A stretch of DNA of 64,000 bases from Marinobacter salinus (GTDB taxonomy: Bacteria; Pseudomonadota; Gammaproteobacteria; Pseudomonadales; Oleiphilaceae): assembly GCF_001854125.1 (NCBI RefSeq), contig NZ_CP017715.1, forward strand, positions 1,054,001 through 1,118,000, read 5' to 3'. Positions 35,636 to 46,282 of this stretch are shown here, one piece after another. The notes beneath the pieces are model-generated. The model saw only the letters and a program-made list of their open reading frames with translations, searched no databases and was not told where the DNA came from. Both the position numbers and the translations under genes were made by a program. How positions within the stretch are numbered: position 1 is the first letter of the stretch; the number at the start of each line of letters is the position of its first letter.

Positions 35636-38600
35636 ATGAAGGTACGCAAGCTTGCGGTTGCCCTGGCTCTGGCGGGAGGGCTTGGATCCGGCGTCGCACA
35701 CGCCCTTGGGCTGGGAGAAATTGAACTTCAGTCCTATCTGAACGAGCCATTGGACGCGGAGATTATCCTGCCCCAGAGCCGTGGAGTAGATCCAGGTGAT
35801 GTATTCGTTAACATTGCTTCGGAGACTGCCTACGAGAGGGTCGGACTTAGCCGCAACCAGTTTCTGAGTAAACTGAGGTTTCAGGTCGTCACCCAAAATG
35901 ACGGTAGTCTGGCGGTCAACGTCTCTTCAAGAGAGCCGTTACGAGAGCCTTACCTGAATTTCCTGCTTGAGCTGACTTGGCCCAGCGGGCGTTTGATGCG
36001 CGAATATGCCGTTCTGGTCGACCCCCCTGTATATGCGGAAGAATCGGGCGTTCAGGAAAGCGTGAGCGTGCCTTCAGCGAGCTCCCGCCGTGAGGTTGCA
36101 AGCCAGCCATCACCTACTCGCAGTGCTGAGTCCGTTCGCCGGCAGCGACAGGCAGAGCAGACCCTTGGCCGGGGCTATCAGGCAGACACCTTCGGGCCTA
36201 CAGGGCCGTCCGATACGCTTTGGACGATTGCTTCGCGTATGCGTCCTGACAGTAGCGTATCCATGCAACAGGTGATGCTTGCCATTCAGGACCTGAACCC
36301 GGATGCCTTTATCGCCGGGAATATTAACCGTCTCAAGCGCGGCGAAGTCCTCAGAGTGCCTTCGCTTGACCAGATCCAGAGCCGCACTCGCGCTGAGGCC
36401 ACTCGTGTTGTCGGCCAGCAAAATCGTGAATTCCAGTCTCCCCAGCGTACTGTGGATGCGACCGTCAGCACGCCTCAGCAGGCTGCGCCTGATCAGGCAC
36501 CTGCGAGTGGTGATGAACTGAAGTTGCTTGTGGCGGAAAACGACAGTCGGGAGACCACAGAAGGCGGTTCGGCCGGAGGTGATAGTCAGCTCCCGGGTGG
36601 CGTCGATGCCGGTGCTGCCGTTGCGATGGAGGAGCTCGAGAGTGCTCGCCGCGAGAATGATGAGCTGAATAGCCGTGTAGAGGATCTGCAGGATCAGGTC
36701 GAAACACTGCAGCGTCTTCTGGAGCTGAAGAATACTCAGCTCTCCGATTTGCAGACCATGGCCGGAGAATCGGGGAGCGACTCAGCCCCTGTTGACAGTC
36801 AGGTTGCCACTGCGCCAGCGGGCGGCGAGAGCCAGCCCCCTGCCACCGATGATGTCGCAGACGCTTCGCAGGCCGGCGAAGGCATGGCAGAAACTGCTGC
36901 CACGGAGTCCGGCTTAGCTGAAGACAGCGTTGAGCAGCCCGCCGAGAGTGCTTCGGAGGATGCAGGCCAGGCCGAAGCCGACGGCACGTTAGCTGCTGAT
37001 GATATGGCTGTGACCGAAAATGGAAGTACTGACGAAACAGGTATGGTTGAGGCCGAACCTGAAGTTGCTGAAACAGCTCCGGCAGCGGCTCCGGAGGAGC
37101 CGGCTGTAGAGGCTGAGCCGAAACCAGAACCAGAGCCTGTATCCCAGGCGCCGGCGCAGGACAAGGGATTCCCGGGTAACATCATTGATGCGATCACCGG
37201 TAATCCGATGTACCAAATAGCACTCGGTGGTGGTCTGATTCTATTGCTTCTGCTTTTGTTGCTTCTTGCCCGCCGCAACGCCAATCGCGAAAAAGCGTTT
37301 TATGAGCAATTAAACAGTGAGGCGGATGACTCGGCGGATTCCTTTGACTTGAGCCTCGATGACGAGGAGTCGGAGCATACCGCATCTGAAGACGCGCTCG
37401 CTGAAGCTGATACCTACATCGCTTACGGCCGCTACGATCAGGCTGCACAGGCGCTGGAGACCGCTACGTCCCGGGAGCCTAGTCGTGTCGATCTGCGGCT
37501 GAAGCTGCTGGGTGTATACGCAGACACGCAGGACCGTGAGTCCTTTGAGAAACAGTTCACCGAAATCGAAGCGCTGGATGATGAAGACGCTCTGGCCTCG
37601 GCCAGCGAGTTGCGGTCTCGGCTTGAAGAGGCAGAGTCGATGCCCAGCATCGACGATCTTGAGTCCCAGCTCCGATCAGACTCGTTCGGAACTGACTACT
37701 CAGAGCAAGAAGGGTCTGGTCTTAACGAATCCGAAGAAGAGGCTCAGGTTTCCGATGAACTGTTGGCAGATCAGTATGATTCCGAAAAGGAAGCCGACGT
37801 AGAGAACGAGTTTGGTGATTTTGACTCGGATCTTACGGATTTCGATCTGACTGAAATTGAAAGCTCTGAGGCGTCTGCTCTGGATGAGGGCAAACAGAAA
37901 GACGAAGAAAATTCAGAGGATGGGTTGATAGAATACGATCTTTCTGGACTTTCCACTGATTCTGAAAGTGAAGAGGCGGCTTCAACAGAACGTTCCGAGC
38001 CCGGGCTTGAGGAAAACGAAGATACCTTCGACTTCAAAATGGATTTGGGGGAGTCGGAGGAATCTGATGAGCTGTCAGACGATATCGACCTGGATCTCGA
38101 TTCCTCTCTGGAGAGTGAGCCCGAGCCGGCGGTGACTGAAAGTGCCAGCTCCGACGACGACCTGAATCTTGACCTGAGCGAGGATGAGGTGGACGCAGAG
38201 TCAATGCCAGGCTCCGAAGAAAATGACTCGGAGGGTGACATTGATTCGCTGGACGAATCATTCCTCGATGAACTGGACGCTGAGCTGGATAAGGTAGCGA
38301 GTGAGGAAGAAGAGCTTGGCGGCACCGAAATAGAAGAGTCGTCTCTGGATGACCTCGAGCTCGATGTGTCTGATGAGGACCTGGCATTGATGGAGGAATT
38401 CTCGGATTCAGCCGACTCCTCCAATCACGAAGAGGACGAAGCGTCGGCATTGGATGAAGAGCTCGGTCTTGAGGATACTCTTGGTGAAGGTGATGTTCTC
38501 GGCGAAAGCGAAGCTGCTGGTCCGGAAGAGGAAGTGTCGGGTGCCGAGGAACTTGAGGACCTGGACGCTCTTGGCGACATGGCGGAGCAGGACGAGTCTG

Positions 38601-38875
38601 CTGACGATGTAGAACTGCCCATAGCGTCTGAGGAAGTGGCAGACGAAACAGAGAAGCGGTCAGCGCCAGCAATTGATGAAAGTGATCTCGGCGATGATGA
38701 CGATTTCGACTTTCTGGCCGGAACTGACGAAGCGGCTACCAAGCTGGATCTTGCCAGAGCTTACATGGAGATGGGTGACAGCGACGGTGCTCGGGATATT
38801 CTTGAGGAAGTTGCCCTCGAGGGTGATGAGGACCAAAAAGCTGAAGCGCAGGACCTCCTTAAAAATCTGTCCTGA
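35636..38875 (+). CDS. fimV: FimV, polar pilus-assembly/hub protein
   Basis: 1079 residues. FimV organises type IV pilus assembly and polar signalling in Pseudomonas. Order of parts: signal peptide (1-23), the FimV N-terminal domain starting LGLGEIELQSYLNEPLDAEI, a LysM-like peptidoglycan-binding segment (about 185-242), a short coiled coil (332-370), an acidic Ala/Glu linker, one membrane helix (524-545), a TPR-like cytoplasmic repeat (about 587-616), a very long Asp/Glu/Ser-rich stretch (about 640-1030) and the conserved C-terminal FimV domain (LDLARAYMEMGDSDGARDIL). Followed by a terminator that separates it from truA. Confidence 0.95.
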   Translation: MKVRKLAVALALAGGLGSGVAHALGLGEIELQSYLNEPLDAEIILPQSRGVDPGDVFVNIASETAYERVGLSRNQFLSKLRFQVVTQNDGSLAVNVSSREPLREPYLNFLLELTWPSGRLMREYAVLVDPPVYAEESGVQESVSVPSASSRREVASQPSPTRSAESVRRQRQAEQTLGRGYQADTFGPTGPSDTLWTIASRMRPDSSVSMQQVMLAIQDLNPDAFIAGNINRLKRGEVLRVPSLDQIQSRTRAEATRVVGQQNREFQSPQRTVDATVSTPQQAAPDQAPASGDELKLLVAENDSRETTEGGSAGGDSQLPGGVDAGAAVAMEELESARRENDELNSRVEDLQDQVETLQRLLELKNTQLSDLQTMAGESGSDSAPVDSQVATAPAGGESQPPATDDVADASQAGEGMAETAATESGLAEDSVEQPAESASEDAGQAEADGTLAADDMAVTENGSTDETGMVEAEPEVAETAPAAAPEEPAVEAEPKPEPEPVSQAPAQDKGFPGNIIDAITGNPMYQIALGGGLILLLLLLLLLARRNANREKAFYEQLNSEADDSADSFDLSLDDEESEHTASEDALAEADTYIAYGRYDQAAQALETATSREPSRVDLRLKLLGVYADTQDRESFEKQFTEIEALDDEDALASASELRSRLEEAESMPSIDDLESQLRSDSFGTDYSEQEGSGLNESEEEAQVSDELLADQYDSEKEADVENEFGDFDSDLTDFDLTEIESSEASALDEGKQKDEENSEDGLIEYDLSGLSTDSESEEAASTERSEPGLEENEDTFDFKMDLGESEESDELSDDIDLDLDSSLESEPEPAVTESASSDDDLNLDLSEDEVDAESMPGSEENDSEGDIDSLDESFLDELDAELDKVASEEEELGGTEIEESSLDDLELDVSDEDLALMEEFSDSADSSNHEEDEASALDEELGLEDTLGEGDVLGESEAAGPEEEVSGAEELEDLDALGDMAEQDESADDVELPIASEEVADETEKRSAPAIDESDLGDDDDFDFLAGTDEAATKLDLARAYMEMGDSDGARDILEEVALEGDEDQKAEAQDLLKNLS

Positions 38876-38903
38876 TCCGCTATAATCAGGTCAACAAGAT
38901 AGC

Positions 38904-38954
38904 AGGCGCCGGCCGCCGGGACTTGTCCCGGTAAAAGCCGGCGCTTTGTTTTTT
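38904..38954 (+). terminator. Terminator between fimV and truA
   Basis: Outer stem GCGCCGGC (38906-38913) with GCCGGCGC (38937-38944), inner stem CCGGGAC / GTCCCGG, then TTTGTTTTTT. A TATAAT at 38881-38886 lies just before it, so an attenuator-like layout is also conceivable. Confidence 0.85.
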
Positions 38955-39887
38955 ATCGAAACACTCTTTCCGGGCCAGCACTTGTTTCTCGAAGCTCAGC
39001 AACTCACCACGGACAACGCCATCGGAGCAGGCCGCGTCGTTATCGCGTTTGAATACGACGGTCAGGATTTTCACGGCTGGCAATTTCAGAAATCAGGCGT
39101 GAGGTCGGTCCAGGGCGAACTGGCCAGGGCAGTCGGGAAAGTGGCAAATCATCCCGTAGACCTCGTATGCGCGGGCCGCACTGACGCCGGTGTTCATGCA
39201 AGCTATCAGGTGGTTCATTTCGAAACGCCCTCTGTTCGCAACCTTCGGTCGTGGGTGATGGGCATCAACACCGCATTGCCTGGTGATATCGCCGTTCACT
39301 GGGCGGGAAATGGATCAGGTGATTTTCACGCCCGGTTCTCAGCGGTTTATCGCCGGTATCGATATATCATTCATAATAGCGCGGTAAGGCCCGGCATCCA
39401 GCGGGGGCAATTGAGCTGGACGTTTCGTCCGCTTGATGCTGACCGTATGGACCGGGCGGCCCAAGCGCTGGTCGGAGAGCACGATTTTTCCTCCTTCCGT
39501 GCCGCTGGCTGCCAGTCGCGTACCCCGGTCCGGTTTCTGGAACAGATTTCGGTAACCCGGCGGGGCGAGTTCGTCGTAATAGATGTTCAGGCAAATGCGT
39601 TTCTCCATCATATGGTTCGAAACATCGCGGGCGCGCTCCTCGCGGTCGGGGCCGGGCAGCAGCCTGTGGAATGGATTCATGAGATACTGGAGTCACGGGA
39701 CAGGACCGTTGCTGGTGTTACGGCGCCGCCCCATGGCCTTTATCTGGTCGATGTTGGCTACCCAGCTGAGTACGGCATTCCCGCGGCAGAGTGTGGGCCG
39801 GGTTTCCTGAGGCCGTGGTTCACCCGTGAACAGAACCGTCCGATACCGCCGACCCATATTCATCGCAAACAATCGGTGAAACACTGA
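38946..39887 (+). CDS. truA: tRNA pseudouridine(38-40) synthase TruA
   Basis: 313 residues if the TTG at 38946 is used. Modifies uridines 38-40 in the anticodon arm of many tRNAs. The catalytic Asp is in [11 protein letters not shown] (residue 80 in this numbering); [16 protein letters not shown] and [15 protein letters not shown] are also typical. The start is uncertain: no ATG or GTG occurs in frame before the conserved core (VVIAFEYDG), the TTG at 38946 lies inside a terminator T-tract, and another TTG at 38982 is closer to the family start. The stop overlaps the trpF ATG. Confidence 0.92.
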   Translation: MFFIETLFPGQHLFLEAQQLTTDNAIGAGRVVIAFEYDGQDFHGWQFQKSGVRSVQGELARAVGKVANHPVDLVCAGRTDAGVHASYQVVHFETPSVRNLRSWVMGINTALPGDIAVHWAGNGSGDFHARFSAVYRRYRYIIHNSAVRPGIQRGQLSWTFRPLDADRMDRAAQALVGEHDFSSFRAAGCQSRTPVRFLEQISVTRRGEFVVIDVQANAFLHHMVRNIAGALLAVGAGQQPVEWIHEILESRDRTVAGVTAPPHGLYLVDVGYPAEYGIPAAECGPGFLRPWFTREQNRPIPPTHIHRKQSVKH

Positions 39888-40516
39888 TGAGAGCACGAGT
39901 TAAAATTTGTGGTTTGACACGTGTAGATGACGTGAAAGCGGCGGTTGACTGCGGCGCTGATGCGCTCGGCTTCGTTTTCTACGGTCCGAGTCCGCGTTCG
40001 GTATCCTTAGCGCAGGCCGAAGAGCTTATCAGGCATGTACCGGCGTTCGTCTCAGCGGTTGGATTGTTCGTGAATCCGTCGGAGACTGAGGTTCGGGAAT
40101 TGCTTGGTCGGGTTCCGCTGGATTTACTGCAGTTTCATGGTGACGAAGCGGCCGGGTTCTGTGCCCAGTTCAATCGACGGTGGATCAAGGCAGTTCGGGT
40201 TCGCGAATCCGGCCAGATTGAGCGCGCGTTTGACGAGTACGAACATGCATCCGGGCTATTGGTAGATGCTTGGGATCCTGACCATTACGGAGGAACCGGA
40301 CAAGCGTTTAACTGGGATCTTATTCCCGAAAATCGACCGCTTCCCCTTATATTGGCCGGTGGGTTGTCATCTGATAACGTATCTTTCGCCGTAGATCGGG
40401 TGAGACCGTGGGCCGTGGATGTTAGCGGTGGTGTTGAGCGGTGCAAAGGGATCAAGGATAGCCAGAAAATTTCCGACTTTATTAAAGAGGTTCACCGTGT
40501 CTGTAAAACTGACTGA
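39887..40516 (+). CDS. trpF: Phosphoribosylanthranilate isomerase
   Basis: 209 residues. Converts phosphoribosylanthranilate to CdRP, the third step of tryptophan synthesis. TIM-barrel motifs: the catalytic Cys in [33 protein letters not shown], and the phosphate-binding [10 protein letters not shown] plus DVSGGVE near the end. The ATG shares its A with the truA stop and the 3' end overlaps trpB by 20 nt, so it is translated in a coupled chain. Confidence 0.96.
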   Translation: MRARVKICGLTRVDDVKAAVDCGADALGFVFYGPSPRSVSLAQAEELIRHVPAFVSAVGLFVNPSETEVRELLGRVPLDLLQFHGDEAAGFCAQFNRRWIKAVRVRESGQIERAFDEYEHASGLLVDAWDPDHYGGTGQAFNWDLIPENRPLPLILAGGLSSDNVSFAVDRVRPWAVDVSGGVERCKGIKDSQKISDFIKEVHRVCKTD

Positions 40517-41717
40517 AGAAATGCTTAGCGCACTGCCCGATGCAAGAGGTCACTTCGGAGCCTTTGGTGGGCGGTTTGTTTCCGAGACGCTCATGGATTC
40601 CCTGATGACGCTCGAACACGAATATAACCGGCTGAAGAAGGATCCAGAGTTTCAGGCAAGTTTTGATAAGGAGCTTGCAGACTACGTAGGACGCCCAACG
40701 CCACTGTATTTTGCGGAACGTCTGACCCGGGAGACTGGCGGTGCGCAAATCTGGCTGAAGCGTGAAGATCTTTGCCACACCGGTGCCCACAAGGTAAACA
40801 ACACCGTGGGCCAGGCGTTGCTCGCAAGTTTTTTGGGGAAAAAGCGCATCATTGCGGAGACCGGCGCAGGGCAACACGGTGTTGCGACAGCAACAGTCTG
40901 CGCCCGTCTCGGCCTGGAGTGTCACGTTTTCATGGGGGCAGAAGACGTCCAGCGCCAGTCGCTGAACGTGTTCCGGATGAAGCTGCTGGGAGCTGAAGTT
41001 CATGCTGTCGAGGGAGGGACCCGTACCCTCAAGGATGCGATGAACGAAGCGATGCGTGACTGGGTAGCCCATGTTGATGAAACTTTTTATATCATCGGAA
41101 CGGTGGCGGGACCGCATCCGTACCCAATGCTGGTTCGTGACTTCCAGTCGGTTATTGGCCGCGAAACCCGTCGGCAATGCCTGGAGAAAACAGGTAAGCT
41201 GCCTGATGCACTGGTAGCGTGTGTAGGCGGCGGCTCGAACGCCATCGGAATGTTCTACCCCTTCCTTGGTGATGAATCGGTCAATCTTTATGGTGTTGAG
41301 GCTGGTGGCCTTGGTATTGAAACCGGTAAGCATGCAGCGCCTTTATGTGCTGGCCGGCCGGGTGTGCTTCACGGCAATCGGACCTACCTGATGGAAGATG
41401 AGAATGGTCAGATTGCCGGTACTCACTCGGTCAGTGCGGGGCTTGATTATCCGGGTGTGGGGCCAGAGCACAGCTGGCTGAAGGATATTGGCAGGGCAAA
41501 CTACGTTTCTGTCACAGACGATGAAGCGATGGAAGGATTCCGTAAGCTGACCCGTGTTGAAGGTATTATGCCCGCTTTGGAGACTGCACACGCGGTGGCT
41601 TACGCTATCAAGCTCGCGGCTACCATGGATAAGGATCAAACCGTCGTGATCAATGTGTCCGGCCGGGGAGATAAAGATATAAACACGGTTGCCAAGTTAG
41701 AAGGCATATCGGTTTGA
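40497..41717 (+). CDS. trpB: Tryptophan synthase beta subunit
   Basis: 406 residues from GTG 40497 (AGAGG 7 nt upstream), inside the trpF end; an earlier in-frame start at 40419 would add residues unrelated to TrpB. PLP enzyme condensing indole with serine. The PLP lysine is Lys99 in HTGAHKVNN; phosphate loop [12 protein letters not shown] and [12 protein letters not shown] are also present. It works with TrpA as an alpha2beta2 complex; trpA follows 19 bp downstream. Confidence 0.97.
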   Translation: MSVKLTEEMLSALPDARGHFGAFGGRFVSETLMDSLMTLEHEYNRLKKDPEFQASFDKELADYVGRPTPLYFAERLTRETGGAQIWLKREDLCHTGAHKVNNTVGQALLASFLGKKRIIAETGAGQHGVATATVCARLGLECHVFMGAEDVQRQSLNVFRMKLLGAEVHAVEGGTRTLKDAMNEAMRDWVAHVDETFYIIGTVAGPHPYPMLVRDFQSVIGRETRRQCLEKTGKLPDALVACVGGGSNAIGMFYPFLGDESVNLYGVEAGGLGIETGKHAAPLCAGRPGVLHGNRTYLMEDENGQIAGTHSVSAGLDYPGVGPEHSWLKDIGRANYVSVTDDEAMEGFRKLTRVEGIMPALETAHAVAYAIKLAATMDKDQTVVINVSGRGDKDINTVAKLEGISV

Positions 41718-41736
41718 ACAATCGACAGGAGCAGGC

Positions 41737-42549
41737 ATGAGCCGAATTGCAGGGGTTCTTAAAACCCTTAAAGGGCAGGGCCGCAAGGCACTTATTCCCT
41801 ACATCACTGCTGGTGATCCCCACCCTGATCTGACAGTGGAGCTGATGCACACGCTGGTGGGTGCGGGTGCCGACATCATTGAGCTGGGCGTGCCTTTTTC
41901 CGACCCGATGGCGGACGGGCCAGTCATTCAGCTCGCCTGCGAGCGAGCCCTGATCCATGGAACATCGTTGCGGCAGGTTATCGGAATGGTGAAAGAATTC
42001 CGTCGAACGGATAAGGATACGCCCGTCGTACTGATGGGCTACCTTAACCCGATGGAGGCCATGGGCTTTGAAACCTTTGCAGATGCCGCAGTGGATGCTG
42101 GTGTTGACGGCATTCTTACTGTTGACCTGCCACCAGAAGAGGCGGATGAGGTGGCACCGCTGTTTACTCAGCGTGAGCTGGATGCCATTTTCCTCTTGGC
42201 ACCAACCACAACTGACGATCGAATTCGCGCAATCAGCGAGCACTCGTCCGGTTATGTGTACTATGTTTCAGTCAAGGGTGTGACAGGCTCTGCCAAAATA
42301 AACGTGGAAGAGGTGGCCTCCAAAGTGGCCCATATTCACGAACTGACTGCACTTCCGGTCGGTGTTGGTTTTGGTATTCGGGACGCTGAGACAGCGGCTG
42401 CAGTCGGACGGGTATCCGATGGTGTAATTGTTGGCAGTGTCCTGGTCGATACAATAGCCAGAAATCAGGCAGATATCGACCAGCTCAAACGTGCGCTGAC
42501 GGATCTGCTCCACCCGATGCGTGAAGCACTGGACAGTCTGGCCTCCTGA
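41737..42549 (+). CDS. trpA: Tryptophan synthase alpha subunit
   Basis: 270 residues. TIM barrel releasing indole from indole-3-glycerol phosphate. The catalytic Glu and Asp are in [15 protein letters not shown], and the GVTGSAKI and [10 protein letters not shown] phosphate-binding segments are recognisable. It is placed directly before accD; in Pseudomonas trpBA lies elsewhere with trpI, so truA-trpF-trpB-trpA-accD is a distinguishing arrangement. Confidence 0.97.
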   Translation: MSRIAGVLKTLKGQGRKALIPYITAGDPHPDLTVELMHTLVGAGADIIELGVPFSDPMADGPVIQLACERALIHGTSLRQVIGMVKEFRRTDKDTPVVLMGYLNPMEAMGFETFADAAVDAGVDGILTVDLPPEEADEVAPLFTQRELDAIFLLAPTTTDDRIRAISEHSSGYVYYVSVKGVTGSAKINVEEVASKVAHIHELTALPVGVGFGIRDAETAAAVGRVSDGVIVGSVLVDTIARNQADIDQLKRALTDLLHPMREALDSLAS

Positions 42550-42593
42550 CAGGGCAGCCAGAACAGACAGGCATCAAAGGACAGGATGAGATC

Positions 42594-43520
42594 ATGAGTA
42601 ACTGGCTGGACAAGATAATGCCGAGCAAGATCCGCTCGGAATCCAAGCAGAGAACCGGTGTGCCGGAGGGGTTATGGAAGAAATGCCCCAAATGCGGTGC
42701 ATTTCTGTATAAGCCTGAACTTGAGAAGAATCTGGATGTTTGCCCCAAGTGCAACCATCACCTCCGCGTCAACGCCCGTCGCCGGCTGGATGTTTTTCTG
42801 GATCCTGATGACCGCGAAGAAATTGCCAGCGAACTTGAGCCCTGGGACCGACTGAAGTTCAAGGACAGCAAGCGTTACAAGGACAGGCTGTCCCAGGCGC
42901 AGAAAGCGACTGGTGAGAAGGATGCCCTGATTGCCATGAAGGGCACTACGCTTGGTGTTCCCCTCGTTGCCTGTGCATTTGAATTCAATTTTCTGGGTGG
43001 CTCGATGGGGCAGGTGGTTGGCGAAAAATTCGTCCAGGCAGCCAATGTGGCTCTTGAGCACAGGATTCCGCTGGTATGCTTTTCAGCGAGTGGTGGCGCC
43101 CGAATGCAGGAAGCCATTCTGTCCTTGATGCAGATGTCCAAAACCGCCGCTGTGCTTGAACGTATGAAACAGGAAGGCATTCCTTACATTTCGGTAATGA
43201 CGGACCCTGTCTTCGGTGGTGTGTCTGCTAGTCTGGCAATGCTGGGCGACCTGAATATTGCTGAACCAAACGCTTTGATAGGGTTTGCCGGCCCACGGGT
43301 TATTGAACAGACCGTCCGGGAGAAACTCCCCGAAGGTTTCCAGCGTAGTGAGTTTTTGCTGGATCACGGTGCGATTGACATGATTCTCCATCGCCACCAG
43401 ATGCGTGAACGCATTGCGCACGTGCTAGCGAAGTTCGGCGGTTACGACAGGCCTGGAACAGAGGCGCCTATCGAGTTTGAAGTAACGGAAAAACCGGATA
43501 TCGATGTTCCCTCCGAATAA
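42594..43520 (+). CDS. accD: Acetyl-CoA carboxylase carboxyltransferase subunit beta
   Basis: 308 residues. With AccA it transfers the carboxyl group from biotin to acetyl-CoA, making malonyl-CoA for fatty acids. The N-terminal zinc ribbon has Cys31, Cys34, Cys50 and Cys53; the crotonase-like domain shows [18 protein letters not shown] and [18 protein letters not shown]. Its last 17 bp overlap the folC start, and the pair accD-folC is conserved in gammaproteobacteria. Confidence 0.97.
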   Translation: MSNWLDKIMPSKIRSESKQRTGVPEGLWKKCPKCGAFLYKPELEKNLDVCPKCNHHLRVNARRRLDVFLDPDDREEIASELEPWDRLKFKDSKRYKDRLSQAQKATGEKDALIAMKGTTLGVPLVACAFEFNFLGGSMGQVVGEKFVQAANVALEHRIPLVCFSASGGARMQEAILSLMQMSKTAAVLERMKQEGIPYISVMTDPVFGGVSASLAMLGDLNIAEPNALIGFAGPRVIEQTVREKLPEGFQRSEFLLDHGAIDMILHRHQMRERIAHVLAKFGGYDRPGTEAPIEFEVTEKPDIDVPSE

Positions 43521-44811
43521 GTTGCCTCGCCAGTCCCTGGTTGCGCCGGGGGCTGGCGCCACTGTCGATCAGTGGCTCGCCTACCTTGAAGCGATCCATC
43601 CCACTGAAATAGATCTCGGCCTTGATCGGGTGCTCGTGGTTTTGCGGCGACTGTTTCCTCGTAAACCGGACGCCCGAATCATTACAGTGGCAGGAACCAA
43701 CGGTAAGGGGAGTGCCATAGCGGCGCTGGAGGCACTGTTGCGTTCTGCGGGTCGCCGCACCGGTGCCTATACATCGCCTCATCTTCAGAATTATAACGAG
43801 CGGGTACGAATCAACGGCGCTGATATTGACGATGCGACGCTGGTCTCTGCATTTGAGCGAGTCGAGGCTGCACGTCGAAACCTTTCGCTGACGTATTTTG
43901 AATTCGGCACACTTGCTGCCTTCGTTGCTTTTGCGGACGCAGGCGTCGAGGACTGGCTCCTGGAGGTCGGGCTCGGGGGCCGGCTCGACGCCGTCAATGT
44001 GATGGACGCGGACTTCGCCATTATTACGTCGGTAGACATAGATCATGTCGCTTTTCTCGGTGATAACCGGGAAGTTATCGGCTTTGAGAAAGCGGGTATT
44101 TTAAGAGTGGGTATACCGGCAGTTTACGCCGATATTGATCCGCCCAAGTCTGTGTTGCAGCAGGTAGCGGCCCAAAAGGTTTCCTTGTCGCTGGCTGGTC
44201 GTGAATACCAGGTCCGGGAACCTGAAACATCGGGTTATCCGGCACTGTTGGACTACCGCGGGGAGGAGATTTGCTTACCTGCCGACTCGCTGCCGGTACA
44301 GAGTGTCGCGGCGGCCGTTGTCGCCGTCCGTCATCTTCAGCCAGAACTTGGCATTTCGGACATTGAGGAAACCCTTGCCCGGATACGGATGCCAGGGCGT
44401 TTTGAGCAAATCGGACGACACCCGGACATCTATGTAGATGTGGGGCACAACCCCCACGCTGCACGCTGGCTTGCGCGCAGACTTGTTTCACTGAAGCGGG
44501 AAGGGCGGAAGGTCCATGGGGTTTATGCGGCACTTGCGGATAAGGACGTGGAGGGCGTTTTGGCAGCCATGAAGCCCGTCGTCGATGTCTGGTGGCTCGC
44601 CGGCCTGGCCGTGCACCGAGGGTTGTCCGCAGAATCGCTCGTGGCCAGAGCGGATAATGTTGAAATCGCTGTCAGCGAGCATCGGGAAACGGTATCTGAA
44701 GCAATAAACGCTGCCCGGGACGCGTCGGAAGAGGCGGACCTGATTATCGTCTTCGGCTCCTTCTACACGGTAGCGGAGGCTCGCATGCTACTCGGTGGGA
44801 GTGTGTCTTAA
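43504..44811 (+). CDS. folC: Bifunctional folylpolyglutamate / dihydrofolate synthase
   Basis: 435 residues. Adds glutamate to dihydropteroate and folates in the cytoplasm. The Mur-ligase-type P-loop is [10 protein letters not shown] (61-70), followed by [20 protein letters not shown] and [14 protein letters not shown], with [14 protein letters not shown] in the C-terminal domain. The start ATG lies inside accD. Provides the final folate step downstream of PabB. Confidence 0.95.
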   Translation: MFPPNKLPRQSLVAPGAGATVDQWLAYLEAIHPTEIDLGLDRVLVVLRRLFPRKPDARIITVAGTNGKGSAIAALEALLRSAGRRTGAYTSPHLQNYNERVRINGADIDDATLVSAFERVEAARRNLSLTYFEFGTLAAFVAFADAGVEDWLLEVGLGGRLDAVNVMDADFAIITSVDIDHVAFLGDNREVIGFEKAGILRVGIPAVYADIDPPKSVLQQVAAQKVSLSLAGREYQVREPETSGYPALLDYRGEEICLPADSLPVQSVAAAVVAVRHLQPELGISDIEETLARIRMPGRFEQIGRHPDIYVDVGHNPHAARWLARRLVSLKREGRKVHGVYAALADKDVEGVLAAMKPVVDVWWLAGLAVHRGLSAESLVARADNVEIAVSEHRETVSEAINAARDASEEADLIIVFGSFYTVAEARMLLGGSVS

Positions 44812-44919
44812 ACTTTGTCCATGGCAGACGCTCACGCTTTGAGTTCTGCCCGACAGGCAGTTAGTATCAAGCCCCTAGCCCCTGCGCGGTGGGTCATTAA
44901 ACAATGGGAGCCGAAAGAC

Positions 44920-45585
44920 GTGGATGGATTGAAGCAAAGAATAATTGGGGCGCTGGTGCTGGTTTCCCTGGCCGTTATCTTTGTTCCCATGGTGTTTGAC
45001 GAGCCCCATTCCGAGCGTACCTCTACGGATATCAAAATTCCTGAGGAGCCGCCATTCCCGGAGGTGACTGCACCCGATGCGGACTCGGTCACCCCCCCTT
45101 CTTATCAAGAGCCGGCCTCTGAAATTGCGGGCCCGGACACCTCACAGCCGGACACTGAGGCACCCGCCTACCGGATTATTGAAGGCGCCGGTAGTCCGGA
45201 ACAAACGGCGGATGATAGCAATGTATCTCCCGGCCAGCCTGCCGCAGAAACTGCAAATATCACTGAGGAGACAGACGCTCCCGATACTTCCAGAGATGTA
45301 GCGGACGAAACCGGGTCTGAATCCGTCGAGTACAGCCGCTCCCTGGAAGGCGCCTGGGTAGTTCAGCTCGGTAGTTTTGGTAATGCCGAAAACGCGAGGC
45401 GCCTGAGGGACCAGGTTCGAGAAAAAGGCTATGGGTCCCACCTCCAGGAAGTTGTTAGGGGGGATACCACGTTGAACCGGGTCTTTTGTGGGCCCTTCGC
45501 CAGCAAATCCGATGCGGAGGCGGCAAAGCGTGCCCTCGATCAGGCCTTCAGTCTGAACAGCCTGGTCACGACCGGTGACAAATAA
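44920..45585 (+). CDS. SPOR-domain septal protein (DedD-like)
   Basis: 221 residues from GTG 44920, chosen because GGGAG lies 9 nt upstream and the family opening DGLKQRIIGALVLVSL starts here; in-frame starts at 44815/44821 have no ribosome site. One membrane helix (about 8-24) is followed by a long acidic, Pro/Thr-rich periplasmic linker and a C-terminal SPOR domain (WVVQLGSFGNAENARRLRDQV, NRVFCGPFASKSDAEAAKRAL) that binds denuded septal peptidoglycan. Sits between folC and cvpA as DedD does in E. coli. Confidence 0.88.
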   Translation: MDGLKQRIIGALVLVSLAVIFVPMVFDEPHSERTSTDIKIPEEPPFPEVTAPDADSVTPPSYQEPASEIAGPDTSQPDTEAPAYRIIEGAGSPEQTADDSNVSPGQPAAETANITEETDAPDTSRDVADETGSESVEYSRSLEGAWVVQLGSFGNAENARRLRDQVREKGYGSHLQEVVRGDTTLNRVFCGPFASKSDAEAAKRALDQAFSLNSLVTTGDK

Positions 45586-45620
45586 CCATCATTTCTGACC
45601 GTTTATGCGTTCCAGGCAGT

Positions 45621-45648
45621 TTGGTGGAGACCGGTTTCCTGATAGAAT
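45621..45648 (+). promoter_or_regulatory. Weak candidate promoter for cvpA-purF
   Basis: TTGGTG (45621-45626), 16-bp spacer, TAGAAT (45643-45648), 31 bp before the cvpA ATG. No PUR-box-like operator was recognised. Confidence 0.3.
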
Positions 45649-45678
45649 TCGCGCTTCCTTTTTTGCACCGGGTTCTCC

Positions 45679-46248
45679 ATGGAAGCGCTGATCTGGATTG
45701 ACTGGGTCATCATTGCCCTGATTACAGTTTCCACGCTCATCAGCCTGAAACGGGGCTTCGTCAAAGAAGCGCTGTCTCTGGTTACCTGGGTGGGAGCGTT
45801 CATACTCGCCCGAACCTTCCACCCGCAAATGCAGACCCTCCTTGAGAGTACGGTCGAGACGCCGCTGGTCCGCCTGATCGCAGCTTTTGCCATACTCTTT
45901 TTCGGTACGCTCATTGTCGGCGCTATCATCAACAACATGATTGGCCACCTTGTCCGCGCGACCGGGCTGTCAGCAACCGATCGGGTTCTCGGTATGGGGT
46001 TCGGGCTCTTGCGGGGTGTTGTTGTCGTGATCGTCGGTATTGCCTTTACCCGATACACGCCATTAGCGCAGGATACCTGGTGGCGGGAATCAATAATGAT
46101 CAATCGATTGGCCGTGGTGGAGGATTGGTCACGGCGCACGTTGGGCGATGAATTCGCCCGTTTTCTGGGGCCGGCTTCGGAAGGCCAGGGCACACCGGAA
46201 ACCAGTCATGAGCAGGAAGGCGTGGAACCCGTTTCAGCCAACCGCTAA
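45679..46248 (+). CDS. cvpA: CvpA family membrane protein
   Basis: 189 residues with about four membrane helices in the first 125, matching CvpA (colicin V production protein), which is regularly upstream of purF. Conserved parts include LIWIDWVIIALITVSTLISL and KRGFVKEALSLVTWV; the C-terminal tail is hydrophilic. The role is incompletely known; involvement in envelope stress and colicin export is reported in E. coli. 34 bp before purF. Confidence 0.92.
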   Translation: MEALIWIDWVIIALITVSTLISLKRGFVKEALSLVTWVGAFILARTFHPQMQTLLESTVETPLVRLIAAFAILFFGTLIVGAIINNMIGHLVRATGLSATDRVLGMGFGLLRGVVVVIVGIAFTRYTPLAQDTWWRESIMINRLAVVEDWSRRTLGDEFARFLGPASEGQGTPETSHEQEGVEPVSANR

Positions 46249-46282
46249 CATTCAGTTTTAACACTCGGAGAATACCGTAGCC

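Noticed and set aside
37771..38424. Ser-rich 217-residue ORF antisense to fimV
   Set aside because: It is the complement of the Asp/Glu/Ser-rich FimV region; composition alone explains it.
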